Notes: generated by a model from the sequence alone, not told the origin. Counted from the first letter of the stretch, positions 54,739-63,274 are shown. The stretch is DNA of 64,000 bases from Bacillus sp. ISL-45 (GCF_018613195.1 NZ_JAGGQQ010000019.1:186001-250000); one strand, 5' to 3'. Program-made: numbers and translations.

Positions 54739-56274
54739 ATGAGTGCGAATACATATTTTTATCAATTTTTAGAGCCGATTTCAAAGGAATTGGCATTATT
54801 GGCCAAAGAGTTAGAAAATAGTATTTTTTCAAGCCCAAGAACGATGCTTACGCATTCACGGGTGTTTATTGAAAATATTTTGCAGCAGGTGACGAAAGAA
54901 GAGGCAATTGCTGTGGATGCTTGGACTGGTTTGAAGGAGCAGCTGGATTTGCTCAATGACCAGGGTTACTTGATTCCTGAGATTCGCGACGCACTGCATT
55001 TGGTGAGGAGAATGGGAAACCAGGCGGCACATGATGCGCGGATGTTTCGCTTTTCTGAGGCGCTTTTATCATGGGAAGCTTTGTATAGCATTGTGAAATG
55101 GTATGTTGAGGTGTACGGTCCAGTGGATGTGGTCGTGCCGGAATATCAGGATCCATCCCCGCAGGCAGAAAAGGCGTTCGACATGACCGAGCTTGAGATC
55201 AGGTTGAAGGGATTGGAGGACCTGTTGAAAAATCCTCCACTGCAACAAGCTGAAACTCAGGCACAGGAAGAAGTAGCGGCGGCTGTTGCTGCACCTGCTG
55301 CAGAGGTCCAGGAAACACCCGGCTTTACAACGATCCGGACGATCACTTACAAAGGAAGGTCTCTTGAGATTCCATATTTCTTGCGTGATGCATTTCTGTT
55401 GCCGCAGCGTTTCGATAAATCGGAAACCTTTCTTATCCGCCTCGGTGCTGAGCAGGAAGCGCGGATCATGAGTGAGCTTCCTGGCAATCTTGATGGCCTG
55501 CACAAAAATGTGAAACGATACAACGAGAAGAATGATGAGCAGTTTTTCGAAGAGCTTGGAGCCTTCATCGAAGAAGAGAAAGTTCGCCGGCACCTGACAA
55601 TGAAGCGTCAGGGGGAGCTGTTCTTCTTTTACAAAGCGAGTCATATTGTTGTGACAGAAGAATTGAAAAAGGTTCCGCTAACTTCGGAGGAATTCACAGG
55701 AATTCCAAGTTTGTTAAGGCAGTTGAATGAAGATCAAATCTATACTGTTGGCCAGCTTCCAATGGAGCTTGTCATTTTAGCGAAGTATGACAATGTAGGT
55801 GTAGGGACTGTTGAGAAATTGTTCGATCAGTTGAAGGCAAAGGTAACGAATAATGCTGACCAGGCAGATGGCGACATTCCAGAGGAGCGGAAAGGTTACA
55901 AGAAATGGGAAACATTATATGTGAATGTGAGGCTCAGAGCCCAAAAGTCAGTAATTGAAGGAAATAGCGTTCCGATTATTTGGAAGGAAGCGTTGAAATG
56001 GATTGAAGAAAATCGCCTGCCCCTGCATGATCTTGCAGAAAAAGGAATCATTCTTGGTTCTACTGATAATGGCAAGCGTTATGCCATTGCACTTCAGCCG
56101 ATACATCCTGATCAGCGGCCATTTACGCAGCTTCATACCTACCAATCACAGCTCTCGGGTGAAGTCTACTACTTAGAAACGAAAATTAATCCGAAGTCGG
56201 GACTTGAGACACTGGGTAAGGTCTTGACGCGATTGGGAGTCGAAGTGGATATTCCTTTATTGAAGGATGAATAA
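54739..56274 (+). CDS. Large protein with DUF4145/HEPN-like N-terminal domain
   Basis: 511 residues. The first 125 residues are helical and contain LVRRMGNQAAHDARMF, the R-x6-H pattern of HEPN/DUF4145 domains, many of which are RNases or toxin parts. An Ala/Gln-rich linker follows (about 185-205). The remaining 300 residues (ITYKGRSLEIPYFLRDAFL onwards) are not recognised; they contain VGVGTVEKLFDQL, a helix-hairpin-helix-like turn. No nuclease partner or defence genes are adjacent. ATG 54739 has GGGGGA upstream. Core-like GC. Single-gene unit with terminator. Confidence 0.7.
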   Translation: MSANTYFYQFLEPISKELALLAKELENSIFSSPRTMLTHSRVFIENILQQVTKEEAIAVDAWTGLKEQLDLLNDQGYLIPEIRDALHLVRRMGNQAAHDARMFRFSEALLSWEALYSIVKWYVEVYGPVDVVVPEYQDPSPQAEKAFDMTELEIRLKGLEDLLKNPPLQQAETQAQEEVAAAVAAPAAEVQETPGFTTIRTITYKGRSLEIPYFLRDAFLLPQRFDKSETFLIRLGAEQEARIMSELPGNLDGLHKNVKRYNEKNDEQFFEELGAFIEEEKVRRHLTMKRQGELFFFYKASHIVVTEELKKVPLTSEEFTGIPSLLRQLNEDQIYTVGQLPMELVILAKYDNVGVGTVEKLFDQLKAKVTNNADQADGDIPEERKGYKKWETLYVNVRLRAQKSVIEGNSVPIIWKEALKWIEENRLPLHDLAEKGIILGSTDNGKRYAIALQPIHPDQRPFTQLHTYQSQLSGEVYYLETKINPKSGLETLGKVLTRLGVEVDIPLLKDE

Positions 56275-56282
56275 ACATGACA

Positions 56283-56312
56283 AAATGCCGTGGTGATGCC
56301 ACGGCATTTTTT
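56283..56312 (+). terminator. Terminator after the HEPN-like gene
   Basis: AAATGCCGTGG and CCACGGCATTT, 5-nt loop, T run. Confidence 0.85.
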
Positions 56313-56424
56313 CGTTCTTAGGAAATTATTAAATTAATTAGTTGTGGTAACTATATAAGTTATTGTAATCCTGCTCCAGCGCCTAGCCCCTAGCGACGCT
56401 TGCGCTTTTTGTTCTGCACTTTGG

Positions 56425-56550
56425 TTACTTTCTCTTTTGCGCTTTCAGCTTGTTCATTTCCAGTTCAGCCGAATATTCCTCTTGTGATTTGCCTTGCTTG
56501 AAGCTTTCTGATTGAATTTTCCTGAACTTGTTGTCATTTTGATTTGGCAT
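56425..56550 (-). CDS. Small Lys/Gln/Ser-rich protein
   Basis: 41 residues on the minus strand: MPNQNDNKFRKIQSESFKQG, KSQEEYSAELE, KLKAQKRK. The SD AAAGGAGGTG is excellent. The start MPNQN and composition recall gamma-type small acid-soluble spore proteins, but the repeat body of those is absent. In another frame a basic tail (KVQNKKRKRR) continues, so a recent frameshift is possible. Confidence 0.5.
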   Translation of the reverse strand: MPNQNDNKFRKIQSESFKQGKSQEEYSAELEMNKLKAQKRK

Positions 56551-56753
56551 GTGTACACCTCCTTTTGAACATAAGTATTTTGTTCAAAGCAGGAATGTTT
56601 ATTCTGAATCTGTTCCTATAACCTTGGATAAATTTCTCATAATTCTATATTATTTTGCTATTCCGGATTTAATGAAAGCGCTTTACATGTGAAACTATTC
56701 ACAAGTATAATAAGAGTGTAAATAAACATTATTCATTTCCGGGAGGAATCGCA

Positions 56754-56900
56754 ATGTTAGCTGACCTTATCTATGAATTCAAAAGCTGGTGGATGGGAGA
56801 TTTACCAAAGGTCGGAAATGAGGAATTTGAAAGAATCGAATCGAAGCATACAAGGGTTCATCATGATGAAGATATCTATGAAATCATTCGGGTGCATTAA
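56754..56900 (+). CDS. Small soluble protein (48 residues)
   Basis: ATG 56754 has GGGAGG upstream. The frame reads MLADLIYEFKSWWMGDLP, then EEFERIESKHTRVHHDEDIY, EIIRVH. Acidic with a tryptophan pair. Terminator follows. No family recognised. Confidence 0.6.
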   Translation: MLADLIYEFKSWWMGDLPKVGNEEFERIESKHTRVHHDEDIYEIIRVH

Positions 56901-56921
56901 CATACTATAACTCAACAAGCA

Positions 56922-56956
56922 GCAGTCCGATTTCAAGTGAATTGGACTGTTTTTAT
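56922..56956 (+). terminator. Terminator after the 48-residue gene
   Basis: CAGTCC and GGACTG arms with a 15-nt loop, then TTTTTATTTT. Confidence 0.75.
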
Positions 56957-57071
56957 TTTGTAGATATTACTGTCTGACTGTTGTATGCTTATACTTCATT
57001 ATGTTTGGTTTTTACTAGAGAGAAATGGTTAAAACTAATCAATGAACGTCCAAGAAGATGGAGATGATTTT

Positions 57072-57245
57072 TTGAGTAAAGCTAAGGGTAAGAGCGGAAC
57101 AGGCAGAGGAACTGGTAAGAAAGGCTGGAATCGCTGGCAGGCTAGTGCGAAAAAAGCCAAGAATGCCAAACCGTATAAGAGTAAAGGTGTGAAACACGGG
57201 AATGCTTCCAGGGCAGGTAATAATGATGATAGTTCTGAAAAATAA
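57072..57245 (+). CDS. DUF3934-type small basic protein
   Basis: 57 residues, TTG 57072 with GGAGATG 6 nt upstream: SKAKGKSGTGRGTGKKGWNR, WQASAKKAKNAKPYKSKGVK. Very basic, glycine-rich, probably nucleic-acid-associated by composition. The pattern matches DUF3934 as I recall it. The longer frame from 57042 starts inside the SD region. Confidence 0.65.
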   Translation: MSKAKGKSGTGRGTGKKGWNRWQASAKKAKNAKPYKSKGVKHGNASRAGNNDDSSEK

Positions 57246-57261
57246 TGACTGTTGCACACTA

Positions 57262-57300
57262 GAGGCGTTGATCCATTAATGGGATTGACGCTTTTTTGTT
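57262..57300 (+). terminator. Terminator, dispersed-repeat-like hairpin
   Basis: GCGTTGATCC and GGATTGACGC with a T run: the left half of the dispersed repeat used as a terminator. Confidence 0.75.
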
Positions 57301-57413
57301 TATTTTGTTATTATGTTTCAATAAAATAATGATAAGAATTAATAAAAATTTATTGTAAAACGATAAATAACATGGTAAATTCAAATTGACACTATATGAA
57401 TGAGGTGCTTGTT

Positions 57414-57905
57414 ATGAAAAAAGGGTCAACAATTTTTTTGAAGGTAGCAGTTATTTTAATTGGCCTTCCAGTTCTCGCTTTATGCCTGTTTGTATTGCCT
57501 CAGATTGCGTCTGAAGCGAATGAAGCAGTGGAAAGGGGTTCAGATCTGGCTTTTACAGTTTACGCCATTTTAATGGTTATGTATGTTTCGGCCGTTCCAT
57601 TTTACTTCGCTCTGTATCAATCCTTTAACCTTTTAACGTATATCGATAGAAACCAGGCTTTCTCTGACTTATCTGTATTAGCTTTAAAGAAAATTAAAAA
57701 TAGTGCGATCATTATCAGCGGCTTATACGTGGTTGCCCTCCCATTCGTCTATGTTTTAGCGGAGGTTGATGATGCGCCTGGCTTGATCCTCATTGGAATG
57801 GGCATGATTTTTGCTCCACTTGTGGTTGCTGTTTTTGCGGCAGTCCTGCAGCGTCTTTTACAAGAAGCCATCGAAATCAAGGAAGAAAACGACTTAATAG
57901 TCTGA
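57414..57905 (+). CDS. DUF2975 family membrane protein
   Basis: 163 residues with four hydrophobic segments (VAVILIGLPVLALCLFVLP, FTVYAILMVMYVSAVPFYF, IIISGLYVVALPFVYVLA, LILIGMGMIFAPLVVAVFA). DUF2975 proteins are paired with a small HTH gene in many Firmicutes (yoaS-yozG in B. subtilis), and so here: the next gene follows after 10 nt. ATG 57414 has GAGGTG 6 nt upstream. Confidence 0.88.
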   Translation: MKKGSTIFLKVAVILIGLPVLALCLFVLPQIASEANEAVERGSDLAFTVYAILMVMYVSAVPFYFALYQSFNLLTYIDRNQAFSDLSVLALKKIKNSAIIISGLYVVALPFVYVLAEVDDAPGLILIGMGMIFAPLVVAVFAAVLQRLLQEAIEIKEENDLIV

Positions 57906-57915
57906 GGTGAAAACA

Positions 57916-58131
57916 ATGGCAATTATAATCAATATTGATGTGATGTTGGCGAAGAGGAAAATGAGCGTAACAGAACTTTCAGACCGGGTCGGAATCACGA
58001 TGGCAAACCTGTCTATATTGAAAAACGGAAAAGCAAAAGCGATCAGGCTTTCCACATTGGAGGCCATTTGCAAAGCGTTAGAATGCCAGCCCGGAGATAT
58101 TCTCGAATATAAAGAGGATGAAGAATATTAA
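57916..58131 (+). CDS. XRE-family HTH regulator (YozG-like)
   Basis: 71 residues, nearly all helix-turn-helix: INIDVMLAKRKMSVTELSDR, VGITMANLSILKNGKAKAIR, TLEAICKALECQPGDILEY. This is the small Cro-like type that accompanies DUF2975 genes; the membrane protein probably modulates it. ATG 57916 has TGAGGTG 6 nt upstream. Confidence 0.88.
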   Translation: MAIIINIDVMLAKRKMSVTELSDRVGITMANLSILKNGKAKAIRLSTLEAICKALECQPGDILEYKEDEEY

Positions 58132-58191
58132 AAACCACGGGAGAATCGGTAAAGTGCTGATCAAGGTTTTAAAATGTAAGGAGCAACAATT

Positions 58192-58341
58192 ATAAATTTT
58201 GATGTTAAAAAATAATTCAAGGTATGTGTCTTCAAAAATGGCTATATTAGTGAGTCTTTTCCGTCAAAGATAATAGGATTGAACGGTGATTATCTAGATG
58301 GAAAGAATGAACTAAAATACTTACTTGTTCTACAAATATAG
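58192..58341 (+). pseudogene. Short gene with in-frame TAA and no canonical start
   Basis: After AAGGAG the frame reads INFDVKK, TAA (58213-58215), then FKVCVFKNGYISESFPSK and GLNGDYLDGKNELKYLLVLQ to a stop. The only start-like codons are ATT or ATA. The coherent sequence on both sides of the stop suggests a decayed small gene. Confidence 0.4.
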
Positions 58342-58383
58342 TGTGCGGTAATCCAGGACAGAAAGGATTACCGTACTTTTTTA
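58341..58383 (+). terminator. Terminator, dispersed-repeat-like hairpin
   Basis: GCGGTAATCC and GGATTACCGT arms followed by ACTTTTTTATT. Confidence 0.7.
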
Positions 58384-58509
58384 TTGAAAATTTCAGCTGG
58401 ACCGAGTTAGATTTAATCGGATAAATATAATAGTTTGAATAGCATGCAAGAATAAGGACATATACACAAACATATTATGGGGGTGAAGTCTGTATAAGGG
58501 GTGGGGAAA

Positions 58510-59304
58510 ATGGCTAATCCAATTGTCGCTAGGTCGTTGGACGAAATTCAGTTTTGGTCCAGAATCATGAAGGAACATGCTCTGTTTTTAAGCCTCGGAT
58601 TTACTTATGAACAACAGCAATTGATTGCTGAGGCTCAGCAATTTATTACTCTCTTTGAACGAATCGAGGAAAAACTGGCAAGGTTTTCTATAAACACGGA
58701 TATACGCCAAATTCAAGCTTTTAACAATGAAGTTTACCAAGCAGCTGTTGCTATATGGAGTTACAAAAGAAAGGTGCTAGGGCTAACCTTACGCTGTGAA
58801 ATCAGGACAAATAATTTTCCTTTATTGGTTGACCATGTTAGCAGAGAGGCAGCTTATTTTGCCAACAGGTTAAAAGAACTTAACGAAGGAAAACTAGCCC
58901 CCGAACCTGATAAGATCATTCAAGAAAATCTTTTCTTTTTAAAGATTATGGCCGACCATGCAAAATTCATCGGACATCTCTTAGATCCTTCTGAAAGAAA
59001 ACTAGTAGAACAAGCAAATGAGTTTAGTCATGATTTTGATCAGTTGGTATTCCAGGCGGTTGATTTAGACTCCATGCGACCGCAATCTGAAACAGTGCCA
59101 ATCCTGGATCAATTCCTGGATCAAAATAGAGTTTCAGTCGCTTCATTAAGGGATTTTAAAAAGACAGCAAGAGAATTAATAGAGGCTTGCCGAATTAAAA
59201 GTAATATTCATCCACTCTTGGCGGACCATACATTTAGAGAAGCGGAGAGATTCTTAGAGATTATAGATTTATTTGATACTCACCTTACAACAGCAAAGCA
59301 ATAA
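58510..59304 (+). CDS. DUF2935 family protein
   Basis: 264 residues made of two similar helical halves: EIQFWSRIMKEHALFLSLGF ... PLLVDHVSREAAYFANRL, and ENLFFLKIMADHAKFIGHLL ... PLLADHTFREAERFLEII. Conserved His/Glu pairs in each half fit the ferritin-like metal-binding fold of DUF2935. Function unknown. ATG 58510 has AAGGGG upstream; GTG 58501 overlaps the SD. Confidence 0.85.
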   Translation: MANPIVARSLDEIQFWSRIMKEHALFLSLGFTYEQQQLIAEAQQFITLFERIEEKLARFSINTDIRQIQAFNNEVYQAAVAIWSYKRKVLGLTLRCEIRTNNFPLLVDHVSREAAYFANRLKELNEGKLAPEPDKIIQENLFFLKIMADHAKFIGHLLDPSERKLVEQANEFSHDFDQLVFQAVDLDSMRPQSETVPILDQFLDQNRVSVASLRDFKKTARELIEACRIKSNIHPLLADHTFREAERFLEIIDLFDTHLTTAKQ

Positions 59305-59520
59305 CAAAACATTGTTTCAGATTCGGTACAGAGCAGCGATTTTTATTTTAGAAGCCATACTCACCACCTAGGACATATTAATTTTTTTTAAAGTTAAACA
59401 TACCTGTTTACTTGCATCACTTATCTACTTAAAAGAAAAGAAAACAGATAATGATGCCAGAAAAAAGGAGAAAACGAGAATCTATGCTTGCTTTACCGAG
59501 AAACCATAGAAAGGAATTTA

Positions 59521-59549
59521 TTGACAACAAATGGATTAACAGCTAAAAT
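59521..59549 (+). promoter_or_regulatory. Promoter of the T-box operon
   Basis: TTGACA (59521-59526), 17-bp spacer, TAAAAT (59544-59549). The expected start point is about 59556. Confidence 0.65.
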
Positions 59550-59555
59550 ATTTAA

Positions 59556-59846
59556 AAAATCCATATAATATAAGCGTTGAAGAGAAGAGTAGTTATGCTT
59601 GAATATTTTTAGAGAGCTCCTGGATGCTGAAAGGGAGTAATATTCCGCTTAATAAATAAAGTCTCGGAGCTTCTTGCCAATCTGATTATAAATCAGGGAT
59701 CACAAGACGGATTCTTCCGATATAAAGATAGGGTATGAACGTACCTGAAGAGGTTGGTTTGGCGACAAATCAACAAACTGAGGTGGTACCGCGAAGTCAA
59801 ACTCTCGTCCTCAAGATTCATTTCTTGTGGGCGAGCGTTTTTTTTA
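59556..59846 (+). promoter_or_regulatory. T-box leader (tRNA-sensing riboswitch)
   Basis: The diagnostic T-box sequence AGGTGGTACCGCG is at 59781-59793. Upstream lies the stem I region (GAAGAGAAGAGTAG ... AGAGAGCTCC ... GTCTCGGAGCTTC). Downstream is a terminator, CTCGTCC-T-CAAGA pairing with TCTTG-T-GGGCGAG (59803-59836) and eight T. The TGGT of the antiterminator bulge fits a tRNA with discriminator A. The specifier loop reads TAAATAAAGT; if AAA takes the place of the usual GAA, the specifier is AAA (lysine), which is uncertain. It controls a GNAT gene, not an aminoacyl-tRNA synthetase or amino acid transporter. Confidence 0.88.
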
Positions 59847-59880
59847 TGCAAAAATCCATAGAACGGTGAGGGGAAATAAA

Positions 59881-60447
59881 ATGCCAAATCCTATATTATT
59901 CGATATTCCATCCCAGATAGAAACAGAAAGATTATTACTTCGGGCACCACATCCTACTGGTGACGGAAATATTGTTAACCAGGCGATAAGGGATTCTTTT
60001 GATGAGTTAAAAGCATGGCTGCCATTTGCGCAAAAGCTTCCTGCAGTTGAAGAAACGGAGATTAACCTGAGAAATGCCCATATCAAGTTTTTAAAGAGGG
60101 AAAGCTTCCGTTTTCTCATATTTCGAAAAGAGACAAATGATTTCATTGGGACTGTCAGCCTTCAAGGGATTGACTGGTCCATTCCTAAATGTGAAATTGG
60201 TTATTGGATTAATACGAAGTTTGGGGGAAACGGCTATATGACAGAAGGGGTAAAAGCATTGACTGTTTATGGGCTAAATCAACTTGAATTTAAGAGAATT
60301 GAAATAAGATGTGAATCTACTAATCTGAAAAGCCGAGCAATCCCTGAAAAACTTGGATTTGAACTAGAAGGTGTTTTACGTAATGATGATTTATCGGCTG
60401 ACGGCAGCAGGCTGACCGATACATGCTTCTATTCGATAATTTCATAG
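59881..60447 (+). CDS. GNAT acetyltransferase (RimJ/RimL type) under T-box control
   Basis: 188 residues. IETERLLLRAPHPTGDGNIV is the RimJ/RimL start, EIGYWINTKFGGNGYMTEGV the acetyl-CoA loop, and KSRAIPEKLGFELEGVLRND the end. Members acetylate protein N-termini or small amines. First gene after the T-box, so its product is made when the cognate tRNA is uncharged. ATG 59881 has GAGGGG upstream; the frame from 59827 runs through the terminator. The next gene starts 87 nt after its stop. Confidence 0.88.
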   Translation: MPNPILFDIPSQIETERLLLRAPHPTGDGNIVNQAIRDSFDELKAWLPFAQKLPAVEETEINLRNAHIKFLKRESFRFLIFRKETNDFIGTVSLQGIDWSIPKCEIGYWINTKFGGNGYMTEGVKALTVYGLNQLEFKRIEIRCESTNLKSRAIPEKLGFELEGVLRNDDLSADGSRLTDTCFYSIIS

Positions 60448-60533
60448 ACTTGCAGATTTCCCAGGAGGATTCATGCGTCTTTTTGTGGAAATTCTTCATT
60501 AAAAATACTTTTGGAGCAAGGGGGAAAACTGAC

Positions 60534-61727
60534 ATGGAGTATTATACGATCCGAACCTCTAAAGATTTAACAAAATCAAAGCTGGATCAATATTGGCCGG
60601 GATTTGAAATGGTAGCTTATGCCTTCTTTGATCGTTCGCACGTATATTTATTCAATCATCCTAAATTCAACCGGGCACGAAAAAAATTAAAATGGGATGA
60701 ACAGTTTATGGGTTGTACCCATATTCTTTATGAAGAATATCCAACTGCAATTGTAGATTTAGAATTATTTGAGGACTATGAAAGCTTGTTTTCGATTCTC
60801 GTACATGAATTATTTCACGGTTATCAATATCTGAAGGGCGAAAAGCGGTTTCCAAATGAAATTCTGGGGATTACTTATCCATTATCGATAGAAAATATTT
60901 CTTTAAGGAACCTTGAAAGATTCTCCCTTTACCATGCTTTGCTGGAAAATGACCCTCAAAAGAAGCAGCAATATCTCTCTACATTCATATTCCTTAGAGA
61001 TGAAAGAGTTTCGAAAATTAAAGAATACCATTTATATGAAACCTTGATAGAAACGGTAGAGGGACCTGCTTGGTATGTTGAATTCAAGGCATTTATGGAG
61101 AAAAGTCCCTTAGAAAATGAGACGGTTTTGAAAAAGTACGGAGAATCTTTACTAAACCAATATGAATCTACCTCCCATATACGGAGGAGCTGCTATAGTT
61201 CCGGATTGTTTATGTGTTTATTATTAGATGAGTTTTCACCAGGCTGGAAGGTAGATTTTCTGGAAAGAGAAGACTCTTTATATGATTTTTTCAAAAAGAC
61301 GGCAGGGAATATTAATACCGAACCTCAACACCATATGGAAGTAAGCTTAGACACGGACGCAGCGATCAATTTTTCCCTTGAAAGCAGGAGAAATGAATTT
61401 ATAACCTTTGAAGAACAAGCAGGTTTTCCTCTGACTATTGAGGGTGAAGTGACAGCAGTATCTTTTGACCCCATGAATATCGTATTCATGGAAGATACAC
61501 TTTTACATAAAAACTTTCTGAAAGTTAAAATGGGCAATCAACATTTTCTGATGCATCAACCTGTTATGGCACAGTTCAAAGATAGAATTCAAAACATTAC
61601 TAAACTGAGACTAGTATTAAAAGAGAAACCTGTCGAAAATATGGACTCGCTAACAGTGGAAGGAGTTGGGGAAATTAAGGGAAGGTATATAAAAGAGGGG
61701 GAGAGTTATCACCTATTTGTTAATTAA
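60534..61727 (+). CDS. Uncharacterised protein with HExxH motif
   Basis: 397 residues, soluble, no signal peptide. At about residues 97-105 it reads VHELFHGYQYLKGE, a zincin-type HExxH; a possible third ligand is the glutamate in ETVEGPAWYVEFKAF about 90 residues later. The last 110 residues form a beta-rich domain (FPLTIEGEVTAVSFDP onward). I do not recognise the family. If it is a peptidase it would be cytoplasmic. ATG 60534 follows AAGGGGG. It lies between two GNAT genes downstream of the T-box. Confidence 0.7.
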   Translation: MEYYTIRTSKDLTKSKLDQYWPGFEMVAYAFFDRSHVYLFNHPKFNRARKKLKWDEQFMGCTHILYEEYPTAIVDLELFEDYESLFSILVHELFHGYQYLKGEKRFPNEILGITYPLSIENISLRNLERFSLYHALLENDPQKKQQYLSTFIFLRDERVSKIKEYHLYETLIETVEGPAWYVEFKAFMEKSPLENETVLKKYGESLLNQYESTSHIRRSCYSSGLFMCLLLDEFSPGWKVDFLEREDSLYDFFKKTAGNINTEPQHHMEVSLDTDAAINFSLESRRNEFITFEEQAGFPLTIEGEVTAVSFDPMNIVFMEDTLLHKNFLKVKMGNQHFLMHQPVMAQFKDRIQNITKLRLVLKEKPVENMDSLTVEGVGEIKGRYIKEGESYHLFVN

Positions 61728-61773
61728 AAGAAGCGCAAAGACTGTTAACATTCAAGTAGGGAGTTTTAACCAA

Positions 61774-62226
61774 ATGATGAACGAAGTGTACTCTAGAGAT
61801 ATTGATCATACAAATGAATGCACTGTGAAATATATAAAATTAAAACCAGGCCAGGAAAGATTCATCGAAACCGTGGACGAGTGTTTAAAAGAAGCTGGAC
61901 GTTATCATGAATGGCATCCGGCAGCTATATATTTTGATGAGGAAGTCATTGGATTTGCTATGTACGGTTCTTTTGGTCCAAACAAAGATACTTGGATTGA
62001 TAGGATAATGATTGAAGAAAAATTTCAAGGCAAGGGTTTTGGAAAAAATGCCATGGTGAATCTTATTGATAAAGTTTCAAAAGAGTATGGTGTTCAGGTT
62101 GTCTACTATTTAAGTATTATCGAGGAAATCACAATAGCCCAAAGATTATACAAAGACTTGGGATTTTAATACACCAATGAAAGAGATCCAAATGGTGAAC
62201 TCATATTTAAATATACTATCCACTAA
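61774..62226 (+). pseudogene. GNAT acetyltransferase (BltD-like) with premature TAA
   Basis: The product has ETVDECLKEAGRYHEWHPAA, GFAMYGSFGPNKDTWIDRI, the loop EEKFQGKGFGKNAMVNLI and RLYKDLGF, close in plan to the spermidine acetyltransferase BltD. At 62167-62169 a TAA interrupts the frame exactly where relatives continue; the same frame goes on for 18 codons (YTNERDPNGELIFKYTIH) to a stop at 62224. The first 132 residues contain the whole acetyl-CoA site, so some activity is conceivable. GGGAG lies 10 nt before ATG 61774. Confidence 0.7.
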
Positions 62227-62320
62227 ATGTCTTCTGGTTAATTTTATTAACTGAATATTGAAACCTTTTTTTAACACACTCGTAAAGTTTATATATAAAA
62301 CGGTACAGGGTGTTGAAATC

Positions 62321-62542
62321 ATGGGATGGGGCTTGGCCAGGAATACAGATTTTAGTGGGCATGAAATTGAAATTGCTGCAATTTTTGCAGTATTCATCGT
62401 AATCGGAATTTGGGTGTACTATGATTCTGACAAATATTTTGTGGGGATCAAGAGACATATCTTCTGGGGATTAACAATCTTAACGGGTCCAATAGGTCTG
62501 ATCATTTATCTAGTACAGAGGAAAAAAGAGGGATTGGTTTAA
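62321..62542 (+). CDS. Small two-helix membrane protein
   Basis: 73 residues from ATG 62321: MGWGLARNTDFSGHEIEI, helix AIFAVFIVIGIWVYYD, basic loop, helix WGLTILTGPIGLIIYLV. A weak SD (AGGGTG) is 8 nt upstream. Similar to short phospholipase_D-nuclease-N-like anchors only in plan. No family assigned. Confidence 0.5.
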   Translation: MGWGLARNTDFSGHEIEIAAIFAVFIVIGIWVYYDSDKYFVGIKRHIFWGLTILTGPIGLIIYLVQRKKEGLV

Positions 62543-62631
62543 TAGGATTGGTTATTTTAGAAAAAGTACGTTCTGATCTAGTTACTATAATCCTAAAAAC
62601 GCATTATTGGTTAAAATGGATTATAGTACGA

Positions 62632-62795
62632 CTGAAAGTGCCCGGTAGAAGAGCTCTATCGGCCAAACGGAGGCTGTGACCGAGGAAAAGTGTCCAATAG
62701 AAGGGTTCTATCGGCCAAACGGAAGCGGTGACTGAGGAAAAGTATCCGATAGGAGAGATTTATCGGCCAATACTCAAAAGTACTGGGACGTACCC
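62632..62795. repeat. 52-bp palindromic array F (3 units)
   Basis: Units start at 62638, 62690 and 62742, exactly 52 bp apart. Each has an inverted repeat of CCGATAG and CTATCGG type followed by a CCAAACGGA linker. No gene between 62543 and 62859. Confidence 0.8.
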
Positions 62796-62859
62796 TGTGA
62801 TTTTTTGAAGCTTAAATCCTCCCCTATGCTTAATCTAACAAAGCAACCTCATAAAATGA

Positions 62860-63057
62860 TTATAACTCATTTTTTTTAGTGGTCTTTTCCATTTTTTCAA
62901 TAATAAAAGAACCTGCCAATCCGACCCAAAGGGATACTAAAAACCATAATAAATTCGTTTGAAAGAACTCTTTGCCTATTTCAAAAAAAGATAAAGTTAG
63001 GGCTAGTGCTCCAATTCCTCTTAACAGACTAAATAGCCCACTTAATTTATCCTTCAT
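62860..63057 (-). CDS. Small two-helix membrane protein
   Basis: 65 residues: MKDKLSGLFSLLRGIGAL, helices LALTLSFFEIG and LLWFLVSLWVGLAGSFII, then a Lys/Glu tail. GGGGGTAGGA precedes ATG 63057 on the minus strand. No family recognised. Confidence 0.55.
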   Translation of the reverse strand: MKDKLSGLFSLLRGIGALALTLSFFEIGKEFFQTNLLWFLVSLWVGLAGSFIIEKMEKTTKKNEL

Positions 63058-63274
63058 TTGATCCTACCCCCATATCCTTCTTCTATCTTTATATAATTAT
63101 ACAATATTTTCCGTTTTTAGGAATGCCTATCTATTCATGAGACTTTAAATATTAACGGATCAGTTTGGCTACGGACCTAATACTGTTTTAAATAATCATC
63201 GCCAATGACCCGCCATATGGAGCAGGGCCTCTGAATCTGAAAAACCAATTGTAAATCTTTTTAATTAAATAACA

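Noticed and set aside
54739-56274. The HEPN-like protein as part of an antiphage defence island.
   Set aside because: No helicase, nuclease, NTase partner or other defence gene is adjacent; neighbours are housekeeping-like small genes.
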